DNA from: Clostridiales bacterium
GTDB lineage: Bacteria > Bacillota > Clostridia > Oscillospirales > CAG-272
DNA length: 64,000 bases
NCBI GenBank assembly: GCA_003522145.1
Contig: DPGD01000042.1
Span: 34,763 to 98,762 of the forward strand
Reading direction: 5' to 3'
Numbering within the stretch: position 1 is the first letter of the stretch; each line of letters opens with the position of its first letter. The translations under genes and the position numbers were made by a program. The notes under the pieces were generated by a model. The model saw only the letters and a list, made by a program, of their open reading frames with translations, was not told the origin of the DNA and searched no databases. This document shows, in pieces, positions 1 through 8,841 of the stretch.

Positions 1-1
1 A

Positions 2-2185
2 GCCTTCCGGGCGGTGCTGTATGCTTTCAGGCTGTTGGTGTTCTCCTTTCGGCAGGAGGATCTGCTTTCCTATCTGAGAACCGGTTACTGCGGATTGAGC
101 GATGAGGAAGGCTTTTTCTTGGAGGACTATATCAACCTCTGGCAGATCGAAGGAAAAAAGCGGTGGTTCGGCGGGGATTTTGCCATGAATCCGGAGGGAC
201 ACACGGCAGAGCGAAAGGACGATACCGCCGAAAAACTGAAGCGCATCAATGATTGCAAGGAAAGGCTGATCCTGCCCCTGCGGCAGTTGGATGAGGACTT
301 GGGTGCCTGCAAAACGGTGAAGGAAGGTGCTGTGGCTCTTTACGACTATTTTGTGGGAATGAAGCTGGAAGAGCAGTTGAACCGGGAGGCTCGCGAAGCC
401 CTTTCGGAAGGAGACGGACGGGAAGCCCAGTGGCTTTCCCAAACCTACAGAGAGCTTTGCGCCCTGTTGGACGAACTGGTTTATACGGCAGGAGACCGGG
501 CCTGCAGTGGGGCGGAATTGCTTCTGATGATTCAGATTCTTGCCGAAAAGCGTACCTTTGGCAGTATTCCCGAGGGGAAAGACCGGGTGCTCATTTCCGA
601 TACCTTCAATCTGAAGCCCAGCGGGGTGAGCACGCTGTATCTGTTGGGCGTGAAGGAGGGGAGCTTTCCGGCGTACAGCCGGGTGTCCGGAATTTTTACC
701 GGAGAGGAAAGGCGCTTTTTGCGCAGTCTGAATGTGGAGCTTCCCGGGGACGAGGACCGGGCGGTGTATGATGAGGAATACCAGTGCTATGCGGCTTTGA
801 CTTTGCCGAAGGACGAGCTGTATGTCACATTCCCTCAGAAGGATCTGCGGGGAAATGTCTATAAGCCCTCTGAAATTTTTGAGATGTTGGAGCGCTTCGG
901 CGGGAAGGAGGACCAAGAGGAGGACCTTCTTTACGGCAGGGCCATTTGCTTTGAGGAAGCGCTGAAAAGCGGAAGCGGTGAAAGAATCGGGGCGTTGCAG
1001 AAGATCTTTGAAGAGGAAGAATCGGGAATTTCCGCTCTCTGCCAAAAAGCACCCTTAGTCAATGAAAAGCAGACCCTTTCTTTGCAGACGGTAGAAGAGG
1101 TCTATCCCGTTCCCGAATTGGGAACCAGCCAGACAAAGCTGGAGAACTTTGTGAACTGCCCCTTTTCCTATACCTGCCGGAATATTCTCGGCCTGCAGGA
1201 GAAAAAGGGCGGAGCCGTAGAGGTCAACGAGATCGGTACGGTATTTCACAGCGTTTTGGAGGGGGTCGTAAAAGAGAGCCTTGAAAAAGGGGAGCGCTTC
1301 GGAAGCACCGCCGATGAAGAATTGCGCTGTCGGGTGAGTCGGATCATCGAACAACTGAAAACCCAGATACTTGGCGAAGAAGAGAATGTCTTTTTGGAAC
1401 AGCTTTTTTCCAGAGTGCGGGAAAGCGCCTGTATTCTGGCCATGAATCTGCGGGACGAATTGGAACAAAGCCGATTTGAGCCGAAATTCTGCGAGCTGAA
1501 ATTCGGCTTAACCGGTGAAGAAAAGGAGTTTACTCTGCCGGCCGTGGTCACAAAAGGAGAAAACCGGGTGAGGATCCGGGGATGTGCCGACCGTGTAGAC
1601 GCCTGCAGGATCGGCGGCAAGGTGTATCTGCGGGTGGTGGACTATAAAACCGGCAGCAAGCTCTTCAGAGAAGAGGACCTGAAGGATGGGCACAATCTGC
1701 AGATGTTTCTGTATATGAAGGCTCTGTGTGCCTGCCGGGAAGAGAATTTCCTGAAAGGAATAGGGGCAGAGAAGGGCGAACAGACCCAATCGGCAGGCGT
1801 AGTCTACCAGATCGTTTCCGAGCCTTCCGTAAAGGCGGAAAAATGGCTGGGCGCCGCTGAAGCGCAGGAGAAGCTCCGGACGGGCATAAAGCGCAGCGGA
1901 CTGCTCATCGACGACAAGAAGGTGCTGGAGGCGATGTATCGGGGCGGAAGCAGCGTTTTTTCGCCTCGAAAGGCAAGCTCCCAAAGGCTTCCCACGGTGC
2001 CCGCCGAACAGTTTGAAGAGGATTTGAAGGCGGTGGATGAAACGCTTTCGGAGATTGCCGGAAGAATGCGGAGCGGGCAGGCGGATGCCACGCCCGGAAA
2101 GGGAAAAGGCAGCTGTACCTATTGTCCCATGCTCCCGGTCTGCCGCAACCGGAAGAAGGAAAGCGGGGAGGAAGAAGAGGAATGA
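2..2185 (+). CDS. addB: ATP-dependent helicase/nuclease subunit B, 3' part (AddB)
   Basis: The frame is open to the window edge, so the N-terminal part lies outside. AddB partners AddA in the nuclease that resects double-strand breaks for RecA. Seen here: a RecB-type nuclease core with GCADRVDAC followed by VVDYKTG (Asp and Asp-x-Lys metal site), and the AddB iron-sulfur staple, with one Cys in the NCPFSYTC stretch (codon at 1157) and three near the C terminus in CTYCPMLPVC (codons at 2114, 2123 and 2141). The staple and the downstream addA identify it. The stop lies 15 bp before addA, so the two are co-transcribed. The N-terminal helicase-like region cannot be assessed. Confidence 0.93.
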   Translation, partial: AFRAVLYAFRLLVFSFRQEDLLSYLRTGYCGLSDEEGFFLEDYINLWQIEGKKRWFGGDFAMNPEGHTAERKDDTAEKLKRINDCKERLILPLRQLDEDLGACKTVKEGAVALYDYFVGMKLEEQLNREAREALSEGDGREAQWLSQTYRELCALLDELVYTAGDRACSGAELLLMIQILAEKRTFGSIPEGKDRVLISDTFNLKPSGVSTLYLLGVKEGSFPAYSRVSGIFTGEERRFLRSLNVELPGDEDRAVYDEEYQCYAALTLPKDELYVTFPQKDLRGNVYKPSEIFEMLERFGGKEDQEEDLLYGRAICFEEALKSGSGERIGALQKIFEEEESGISALCQKAPLVNEKQTLSLQTVEEVYPVPELGTSQTKLENFVNCPFSYTCRNILGLQEKKGGAVEVNEIGTVFHSVLEGVVKESLEKGERFGSTADEELRCRVSRIIEQLKTQILGEEENVFLEQLFSRVRESACILAMNLRDELEQSRFEPKFCELKFGLTGEEKEFTLPAVVTKGENRVRIRGCADRVDACRIGGKVYLRVVDYKTGSKLFREEDLKDGHNLQMFLYMKALCACREENFLKGIGAEKGEQTQSAGVVYQIVSEPSVKAEKWLGAAEAQEKLRTGIKRSGLLIDDKKVLEAMYRGGSSVFSPRKASSQRLPTVPAEQFEEDLKAVDETLSEIAGRMRSGQADATPGKGKGSCTYCPMLPVCRNRKKESGEEEEE

Positions 2186-2200
2186 AGGGAGAAATGCACT

Positions 2201-5200
2201 GTGGCGGTATTCAGAGATAATCCGGGACAGAAGCTGGCCATCGGGACCGACGGGGCGGAATTGCTGATCTCGGCCTCTGCCGGCACCGGAAAAACAAGCA
2301 CCCTTTGCCGTCGGATTTTGAAAAAAGTGACCGAGGGGGAGGCCCCCTCCTCCTTAGATCGGCTTTTGGTGGTGACCTTCACCAATGCTTCCGCCGCCGA
2401 TATGCGCAGAAAACTGGGCGAAACACTGAGGGAGGCGCTGGGCAAAGCGGAAAACGGGGAGAAAAAACGGCGTATCAAGGAGCAGTTGAAGCTCCTGCCG
2501 CTGTGCCGTATCGGAACGATCGACAGCTACTGCTACGAGTTGGTACGGGAGCATTTTGACCTGTTGAACCTTTCGCCCAAAATCCGGATCGCAGACGATG
2601 TGGAGCTGTACAAAACCAAAATCTCCTGTATGCGGCGGGCCATGGAAAAAATGTACCGGGAGAACGCCCTCTTTCCCGAGACGGCGGGCAGTTTTCTTTC
2701 TTCCTACAGCGACAAGGATCTGTGCGCCGTGCTGGTGGCGCTGTATGAAAAGATCGAGAACACCTCCAAAGGGCTGGAAGCTCTGTTCGAACAGGCGGCC
2801 GACTATGAACAGGCGGCGTCTTTGCCCTTTGAAGAGGGAAAATTCGGTCGGTATTTCCTGCAAAGAAACAGGCTGGTGCTTTCGTATTTTCTCGAAGAAT
2901 ACACGGCTTTTGAACGGGAACTGGACGGAAGAAGCCCGGAGGAAAAGGGTGTCAAAAAGTGTACCGAGATTTGTCGGGCGGAAAAAGAAGCGGTGAAAGA
3001 GCTCTTGGAGCATCTGAGGGTGCCTTCCTATATGCAGGAGGTTCTTGACCGGACGGAATTTGCAAAGCTGGTCAGCATGGGGGAGGATCCGGCGTATATC
3101 CGTTTCAAGGAGGCGCGGGATCTTTTCAAGGACTACATGAAGTCCTATAAAAATGCGCTTTTGGACTTCAATTTTAGAGATCGGCAAAGGATTCTCGAAG
3201 CCGAGGGACAAATGCACCGATGCCTGAAGGAGCTCTTGGAAATCTACCGTAAGGACCTTTGGGAAAAGAAAAGAGCGGCAGGAGTTCTGGAGTTTTCGGA
3301 CATTGAAAGACTTTCCAAAGAACTGCTTCTTCAGGGAGAAGAAAAAACACCGCTGGCGCAGGAGCTGGGGGCATCCTTTGACGAGGTGTACATCGACGAA
3401 TACCAGGATGTGAACCAACTGCAAAACGATATTTTCAAAGCACTTTCAAAGAACAACCGGTTTGTGGTGGGCGATGTGAAGCAGTCGATCTATGGCTTCC
3501 GGGGTGCCTGCCCCGAAATTTTCAGCGAATTGCGGGAAAGCTATCCTCCGGCGGAGGAGGGAAAAGAGCGGGGACGGATCTTTTTTGATCTGAACTACCG
3601 TTGCCAGAAAAAGCTCATTGCCTTCATCAATGAAGTCTGCGGGAAGCTGTTGTCCTTCTGCAGCGATATGCACTACCATGAGCAGGACAATCTGCGTTCC
3701 GAAAAGGACGAAGAGGAGGAAAGCGGGTCGCTGCTGCCCCAGATTTGTCTGGTGACCGGCCAGGAGGAGTTTGCCAAGGGAAAACATGCGGAGGCGATGT
3801 ATACCGCCAAGAGCATTGCCGCACTGCTGAAGCAGGGAACGAAAGGCGAGGATATTGCTCTGCTTTTGCGCAACATGACCGGCGCTCCTTCGTTGACGGC
3901 GGCCTTGGATCAAATGGGCGTTCCCTACAGTATCAACTGCCGGAAAGGCTTTTTTGAATGCCCGGAGGTGTTGCTTCTGCGGTGCTTGCTGGAGTCGATT
4001 CACAACCCGACCAAGGATATTTATCTGGCAGGCGCACTGAAAAGTCCGGTGTTCGGATTCACCCTGGACGATCTGTACAGGGTGAAAAAGGGAAGGGAAA
4101 AAAAGAGCCTTTACGGGGCCTTGCAGGACTATGCAGAGAAGACAGGCGAAGAAAAAGCCGCCAAAGCTCTGCGGTTCCTTTCCGGGATGCGCAAAATGGC
4201 CAAGGAAGCCCCGGTCGATAAATTGGTTTACACGGTTTTGGGCGACTGTATGCTCCTTCCTCTGCTTTCCAAGGGACAGAGCGCCGGAAGAGCCACGGAA
4301 ATTCAGGACAATCTGCTGTATTTTTACGATCTGGTACGGATCTATTCTATGGACGGCAAAGTGGACCTCGGAAGGGTGCTCAGCCGGATCTCCGACATGG
4401 CCGAACGGAATGTGGCAAGCGACGGAAAGTCCGGAGAACCGGAAAAGGGAAAGGTGCAGATCATGACCGTGCATGCAAGCAAGGGTCTGGAATTTCCGGT
4501 TTGTTGGCTGTACGGCTGCGGAAAGAGCTTAGGCGGCGGACACCTGCAGGGCAAGAAGTATTCCTCCGTTTACGGGCAGGAATTCCGGGTAAAAAATCCG
4601 GACTATCCGGGCATATACGATCGTTCGGAGGCTGACGCCGTGATTTGCGCCGTCGAAAAAGAGAAGGCCTTCAACGAGGAGGCCCGGTTGCTGTATGTGG
4701 CGCTGACCAGAGCCAGAAGCAAGCTCTTTGTCAGTGCTCAGGTGAGCAGGAGTAAGCTGGCGCAGTTGGAGAGCTATCGGGAAAACGGAGTTCACCACCG
4801 CTATCCTTTGGAGCAGAATTTTTCGGTGATTTCGATGATTCTCGGCGCTGTCGGAGGGAAGACGGGACTGTATGAGCTGTATATCGACCAACTTCCGGCA
4901 GGCTTGGAGGAAGCGGAGCCTGAAATTTTCCAAGAGGAACAGGCGGAAATTCTGCCGGACCCAAGGCTTGAAAAAGAAATGCGGGATCGCCTTTCCTATG
5001 TATATCCCTATAAGGCCTCAACGGAATTGCCGGCAAAAAAGGCAGTTTCCCTCTTAACGCCTACGGTTCTGGACGACGGGGGGGAGGCTTTGGATGTGTT
5101 GGCTGAGTGGCAGGAGCCTACGGTCGGCGAACAGATCAAGCCGGCGTTTATCCTGGAGGCGGAGAGAGGTCAGAAGCGCCCCACGCCCGCCGAGCGGGGA

Positions 5201-5740
5201 ACGGCGACCCATGCCTTCCTTCAATTCTGTGATTTTGAATATTTGGAGAAGGAAGGGTTCGAGCAGGAACGGAAACGGTTGGTGGAGCGGGCCTTTTTGA
5301 GCGCCCCGGTGGCGGATATGGTGGAGCGTGAGCCGGTGGAAGCCTTCATGAAAAGCGAGCTTTATAAAAGAATGCGCCGGTCTGCCGAGTCTTACAGGGA
5401 ACAGCGGTTTCTCATTGCTCTTCCGGCTGTCGAATTTACGGAAGAGGAGGAAAAAAGAAAGGTCCTTGCGAACGAAGAGCTTCTTGTGCAGGGTGTGATC
5501 GATTGTTTCTTCCTGGAAAAAGACGGAAAAGCGGTGCTTTTCGACTATAAGACCGACCATTTTTCAAAGGAGGAGCTGAAAGACCCGCAGGCCTGCGGGG
5601 AAATACTGGCGGAACGGCACCGGAAACAACTGTTTTACTATCGGGAAGCGGTGATGAAAATGCTGGCCCGTCCGGTGGACGAATGCTACCTGTATTCCTT
5701 TGCCCTGAGGCAGGCGGTTCCGGTGTCTTTTGAGGACTGA
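2201..5740 (+). CDS. addA: ATP-dependent helicase/nuclease subunit A (AddA)
   Basis: UvrD-family helicase fused to a RecB-type nuclease, 1179 aa, the usual AddA length. Walker A SASAGTGKT at residues 24-32, motif II DEYQD at 399-403, motif III GDVKQSIYGFRG, motif V TVHASKGLEF with His about 758, and motif VI LLYVALTRAR near 831. The C-terminal nuclease has GTATHAFL, then GVIDCFF and FDYKTD (Asp1115, Lys1117). The start is GTG, with AAGGGAG 8-9 nt upstream; the nearby ATG is out of frame. With AddB it unwinds and degrades broken DNA ends. All helicase and nuclease residues appear present, so it should be active. Confidence 0.96.
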   Translation: MAVFRDNPGQKLAIGTDGAELLISASAGTGKTSTLCRRILKKVTEGEAPSSLDRLLVVTFTNASAADMRRKLGETLREALGKAENGEKKRRIKEQLKLLPLCRIGTIDSYCYELVREHFDLLNLSPKIRIADDVELYKTKISCMRRAMEKMYRENALFPETAGSFLSSYSDKDLCAVLVALYEKIENTSKGLEALFEQAADYEQAASLPFEEGKFGRYFLQRNRLVLSYFLEEYTAFERELDGRSPEEKGVKKCTEICRAEKEAVKELLEHLRVPSYMQEVLDRTEFAKLVSMGEDPAYIRFKEARDLFKDYMKSYKNALLDFNFRDRQRILEAEGQMHRCLKELLEIYRKDLWEKKRAAGVLEFSDIERLSKELLLQGEEKTPLAQELGASFDEVYIDEYQDVNQLQNDIFKALSKNNRFVVGDVKQSIYGFRGACPEIFSELRESYPPAEEGKERGRIFFDLNYRCQKKLIAFINEVCGKLLSFCSDMHYHEQDNLRSEKDEEEESGSLLPQICLVTGQEEFAKGKHAEAMYTAKSIAALLKQGTKGEDIALLLRNMTGAPSLTAALDQMGVPYSINCRKGFFECPEVLLLRCLLESIHNPTKDIYLAGALKSPVFGFTLDDLYRVKKGREKKSLYGALQDYAEKTGEEKAAKALRFLSGMRKMAKEAPVDKLVYTVLGDCMLLPLLSKGQSAGRATEIQDNLLYFYDLVRIYSMDGKVDLGRVLSRISDMAERNVASDGKSGEPEKGKVQIMTVHASKGLEFPVCWLYGCGKSLGGGHLQGKKYSSVYGQEFRVKNPDYPGIYDRSEADAVICAVEKEKAFNEEARLLYVALTRARSKLFVSAQVSRSKLAQLESYRENGVHHRYPLEQNFSVISMILGAVGGKTGLYELYIDQLPAGLEEAEPEIFQEEQAEILPDPRLEKEMRDRLSYVYPYKASTELPAKKAVSLLTPTVLDDGGEALDVLAEWQEPTVGEQIKPAFILEAERGQKRPTPAERGTATHAFLQFCDFEYLEKEGFEQERKRLVERAFLSAPVADMVEREPVEAFMKSELYKRMRRSAESYREQRFLIALPAVEFTEEEEKRKVLANEELLVQGVIDCFFLEKDGKAVLFDYKTDHFSKEELKDPQACGEILAERHRKQLFYYREAVMKMLARPVDECYLYSFALRQAVPVSFED

Positions 5741-6097
5741 GGTTTTCAAATAAGCATTTGGCGGGGAGGAGTCTACAATTCGGAAAATTGATTTTGCCGG
5801 ACAGGATTTGCAGGCGGAAGGGCGTTTCTGCATACCGTTTGATTTCTGTTTCTCTCTTGGAGAGACACAAAGCAGGTGGACAATGTGCTGTCTTGAAAGG
5901 ACACAGAGTCATTTTGAAAAAGCAAAAAGAGACCGGTGCAAGGGCGACCACTATATAAGACAGTAATTTGAAAACAACAACTGAATGCATCCAATAGATG
6001 TGACAGAGGCAGGGATATTTCACCCTGCCTCTGTGCTATTGAAAACCGGCCTGCAAATTGATTGAATAGAATCATTTTGTCCTAAAAAGCGGAAAAT
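5741..6097. other. Intergenic region after addA
   Basis: About 357 bp with no convincing gene. A frame of 66 codons (5758-5958) lacks a ribosome-binding site and a recognisable protein. The only clear structure is the hairpin at 6003-6034. It separates addBA (+) from the converging XRE pair (-). Confidence 0.5.
6003..6034. terminator. Strong 12-bp hairpin between converging operons
   Basis: Perfect inverted repeat ACAGAGGCAGGG / CCCTGCCTCTGT with an 8-nt loop. It lies between the 3' ends of addA (+) and the XRE pair (-), where a shared terminator is expected, but neither side has a clear T-run. The terminator role is therefore inferred. Confidence 0.45.
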
Positions 6098-6445
6098 CTA
6101 TCCTTCCCCTTGTTCATCACAAAGCTCATTGACCACGGCAATCCGTGTGCCGCTGACCGTGATTTCTGCGTATACCTTTCCTGCATTCTGATGAGTAATT
6201 TTTCTCAGAACCGGGGAGTCGCTTGATAGGATGTACGCATGCAAAACCGCACTGTTTGGTAAAATTTGCTCCACTGTGTGGCATTCGATTCCAAAAAGCG
6301 CCTGCTTTTCCGGTTCCATATCCTCAAACACATTCATCATCGATACCGTATATCCCTTGAGTGAGCAGCGAAGTCCCGCGCAGAACGCTCCGTCGCAGCA
6401 AGGGAATCCGTCTTTTTTGCCGTCGCATTCCCACTCAATCCGCAT
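6098..6445 (-). CDS. Hypothetical protein coupled to an XRE regulator
   Basis: 115-residue protein of no family I recognise. It is soluble, Cys-containing (WECDGKKDGFPCCDGAFC near the start) and has a beta-like C-terminal half. Its ATG lies 11 bp inside the 3' end of the upstream regulator gene, so translation is likely coupled and the two should work together. No signal peptide or membrane segment is seen. The C-terminal half may form a small beta domain like the sensor tails of XRE regulators, but this is a guess. Confidence 0.6.
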   Translation of the reverse strand: MRIEWECDGKKDGFPCCDGAFCAGLRCSLKGYTVSMMNVFEDMEPEKQALFGIECHTVEQILPNSAVLHAYILSSDSPVLRKITHQNAGKVYAEITVSGTRIAVVNELCDEQGEG

Positions 6446-6935
6446 CGCCCGTCACCTCAATTTTGACGAACATGTTCCCGGTCTTCACTTCAGCTACAGG
6501 CCCCACAGCCCCTGATCGGAGCAGCTTCAGCGCCGGAACCACGGCGGGCATGGCATCTTTATTGCAGATGAGCTCCTCCAAAGTGCCCGATTCCTCCGCC
6601 CCAAACACCAGTTCTGCCGGAAATCGTGCCTTCACACTGCATGTATCCTTCCCGGTATCTGTATCTACCGTAATTTCCAGCATCCGACGGTCTATGTTTT
6701 CCGTCTTTTTTAACTGTACGGTTGGAGCCTCTTCGCTCCCATGGATCAGCGTGTCCACAGTGCATCCGAGAATGGTCGCCAGCCGCCCCGTACTCTCAAG
6801 ATCCGGGTAAGAGAGGTCATTCTCCCACTTCGACACGGCCTGTGCAGTCACACAACATTTTTCTGCCAGTTCCTCCTGCGTAAGCCCCACCTTTTTTCTG
6901 TGCAACGCGATGGTTTGTCCTATGGTCGTTTTCAT
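6435..6935 (-). CDS. XRE-family transcriptional regulator
   Basis: 166 residues. The N-terminal helix-turn-helix of Cro/C1 type spans about residues 5-60: IGQTIALHRKKVGLTQEEL, then the recognition-helix region VTAQAVSKWEND, then DLESTGRLATILGCTVD. After a short linker a beta-rich C-terminal part (about 85-166) resembles tails found in other clostridial XRE proteins; its ligand is unknown. AGAAGGAG sits 9-12 nt before the ATG. It is first in a two-gene unit with the overlapping 115-aa gene. It probably regulates its own operon or nearby genes; no operator was identified. Confidence 0.85.
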   Translation of the reverse strand: MKTTIGQTIALHRKKVGLTQEELAEKCCVTAQAVSKWENDLSYPDLESTGRLATILGCTVDTLIHGSEEAPTVQLKKTENIDRRMLEITVDTDTGKDTCSVKARFPAELVFGAEESGTLEELICNKDAMPAVVPALKLLRSGAVGPVAEVKTGNMFVKIEVTGDAD

Positions 6936-7521
6936 ATAGATTCACTCCTTCTATTATTTTCCCGGAAGATCCATCCTACACTTTGTTTTCCGGTGATATC
7001 CCCGGGATTGGACAAGGCGCAGTTTGATTCCGGTGAGTATAGTATAGCATTTTTGGGCAGTGGGGAAAAGCGACTGTCGGTTGTTTTTCAAGAGATTGTA
7101 GCAACAGTTTGTTGAATTTGTGCGAAAATCCCGATTCTGATTATATGTTGCGGTTGTGTAGTAGAGTCCTCGTTTGTCTGTGCCATCCGGTAATCTTCAC
7201 CTGCGCATTCATCCATGCGTAGGATTTTTCCCTTGACACCCGTTTCTGCAAGGCATAGAAAATTTCTGTTTGGCTGCCGCTTAAAAAGAATACAATAAGA
7301 CTGTTGTATACGGTAATAAGCAGGGAAACTGTGCGGGCGGTTTCCATCTGAATCAGCAGTAATAATCGATTTCTTTTAGCAAGTTTCCCAATACTCCTAA
7401 AAGATACGGCGCAGCACCGTCACCGATACTGCACCGCATCCCCTACATAAATATTTCCTTATCCGACATTCCCAAAATCTTTTTTTCTTCTTCCAAAGTC
7501 CTTTTTCACAGAGCGTCCGCT
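6936..7521. other. Intergenic region between XRE pair and psd
   Basis: About 586 bp. It contains the ribosome-binding site and leader of the XRE gene (a TATACT-like -10 lies on the minus strand near 7040), and a terminator-like hairpin behind psd (7403-7440). A 68-codon minus-strand frame (7141-7347, starting METARTVSLL) has no visible ribosome-binding site and no recognisable family; it may be a gene remnant. Confidence 0.4.
7403..7440 (-). terminator. Probable terminator of psd
   Basis: On the minus strand GATGCGG-t-GCAG pairs with CTGC-g-CCGTATC and is followed by TTTTA. It lies about 80 bp past the psd stop. Confidence 0.55.
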
Positions 7522-8376
7522 TCAATCCTTCTTGGAGCCGATCCTCTGCCCCTGAAGCACCCGGTATTCGTTGTCCGGCGTACAATGGCTCCGGATTTCG
7601 GGCAGAAGCTCAATCTTGTTCCTCTGGAAGAGCAGAACAATGGTGGAGCCGGCTAACTCGAAGTGTCCCATTTCCTCCCCTTTGCGGAAGAAGCGGTTTT
7701 CAAATTCGTTGACAATGCCGCCGACCAGCAGTGCGCCTACGGCGATCTGAGCCACCGTTTCGAAATTTTCGGTCTCCATCAAAGTCCACATTCTGCGGTT
7801 CAGCCGATAAACCGGAACCCGTTCGCAGGCGATGGGCTGTACACTGTGCAGGGTTCCGTTGATAAAGTGGTTTTTCCCCTGAAAACCGTTGTCAATAAAG
7901 CAATAGCGATGGTAGTCCAGGGGTGTCAGCCGGAACACCAAGCATTGCCCGCCGAGAAACAGCTCCGGCGCCCGCTCGTCCTGAACCAGATCCGAAACGC
8001 TGTAGTAGGAGCCTTTGATGCAGAAACGGCTGTCCTTTTCGATCGGATAAACACTCAACCATCCGTCGCAGGGACTGATCATGTGCGAAGGGGTATGATC
8101 CACCGGCACATCGGGGCGTCTACGCACGAAAAAATCCTGAAAGTTTCTGAAATGCTGATCGCCAAAGGGGGACATATCAATGTTGTTCTTTTTTATGTAC
8201 CGCTTGATGAGCGGTCTGGACATCCCGGTTCCCATAAACCATTCCGCCACGGTCAGGGCACCGGTATGCTGGATACCCTTCAGCATGATTCTGCCGGTGC
8301 GGGTGGAATAGAGATAATGAACAAAGTCACGCTTCTTTTGTCTTTTTTGGCTCTTTTTGTTCTTTTTCACTGTCAC
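7522..8376 (-). CDS. psd: Phosphatidylserine decarboxylase proenzyme
   Basis: Makes phosphatidylethanolamine from phosphatidylserine at the membrane. The proenzyme cleaves itself to form a pyruvoyl group. Seen: the core stretch ISPCDGWLSVYPI, the LTPLDYHRYCF motif, and the cleavage site FELAGSTIVLLF (Ser about 244; AGST here where LGST is common). I chose the GTG at 8376 (284 aa) because it has AAGTGAGG 6 nt upstream. The longer frame from 8481 would begin about 5 nt after the predicted transcription start and its extra 35 residues look unlike Psd. No pssA gene is in the window. Confidence 0.9.
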   Translation of the reverse strand: MTVKKNKKSQKRQKKRDFVHYLYSTRTGRIMLKGIQHTGALTVAEWFMGTGMSRPLIKRYIKKNNIDMSPFGDQHFRNFQDFFVRRRPDVPVDHTPSHMISPCDGWLSVYPIEKDSRFCIKGSYYSVSDLVQDERAPELFLGGQCLVFRLTPLDYHRYCFIDNGFQGKNHFINGTLHSVQPIACERVPVYRLNRRMWTLMETENFETVAQIAVGALLVGGIVNEFENRFFRKGEEMGHFELAGSTIVLLFQRNKIELLPEIRSHCTPDNEYRVLQGQRIGSKKD

Positions 8377-8492
8377 CGTATACCTCACTTTCTCAAAGTG
8401 TTCTGTGCAGTATATAGGAGGAATTCCGAAGGCAATTTTCTCCAAAAAACCTGTCGGAAAGACTTTAAAGGGGATCTGCATATCCCTACACC

Positions 8493-8521
8493 ATACTACA
8501 CTGTTTTTGTTTGATTGTCAA
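8493..8521 (-). promoter_or_regulatory. psd promoter
   Basis: Minus strand TTGACA (8516-8521), 17-bp spacer, TAGTAT (8493-8498). It supports the short GTG start of psd. Confidence 0.8.
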
Positions 8522-8596
8522 GATATTTCTGAAAAAACCGCTTGTGTTTCCGGATTGGCTTGAAAACGCAGGCTCCGATTGTTCAGAACAGGAAAT

Positions 8597-8769
8597 GGGG
8601 GTGTTTAAAAACTCGGTCAGAGTTTTTTGACACCCCCGATGACTGCCGCAAAGTCCACCGGAACTTCTATAAAATGAAGGGAAAAACCGACCAGGATCAC
8701 ATCCAAAATGCCGGATTCCCAAAGGCCTTTCGGAGGGGCTGTAAAACAAGCAGGTTCTTTTACAGCCCC
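8597..8769. repeat. Family P hairpin element, copy A
   Basis: A 173-bp intergenic element. Left end: a hairpin of GGGGGTGT (8597) against ACACCCCC (ending 8637). Then GATGAC...GCCGCA, ATGAAGGG, AAACCGACCAGGATC and AATGCCGG. Right end: a hairpin GGGGCTGTAAAA / TTTTACAGCCCC (8735-8769). The same blocks in the same order occur at 21159-21358, and inverted at 34868-35071. It lies just behind thrS (-) and can serve as its terminator. Confidence 0.8.
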
Positions 8770-8841
8770 TTCGGGATGGTTCTGTTAGCAGGGAGAAACT
8801 GACGGGGAGAAATTTCCGAAAGGAGAAGTATTCGGGCCTGT

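Noticed and set aside
5758..5958. 66-codon frame after addA
   Set aside because: No ribosome-binding site, no family resemblance, and no promoter seen.
7141..7347. 68-codon minus-strand gene
   Set aside because: No ribosome-binding site and no recognisable family; kept only as a possible remnant in the region note.
8377..8481. Longer psd start at 8481
   Set aside because: The start lies about 5 nt after the predicted transcription start, the extra residues do not look like Psd, and the GTG at 8376 has a good ribosome site.
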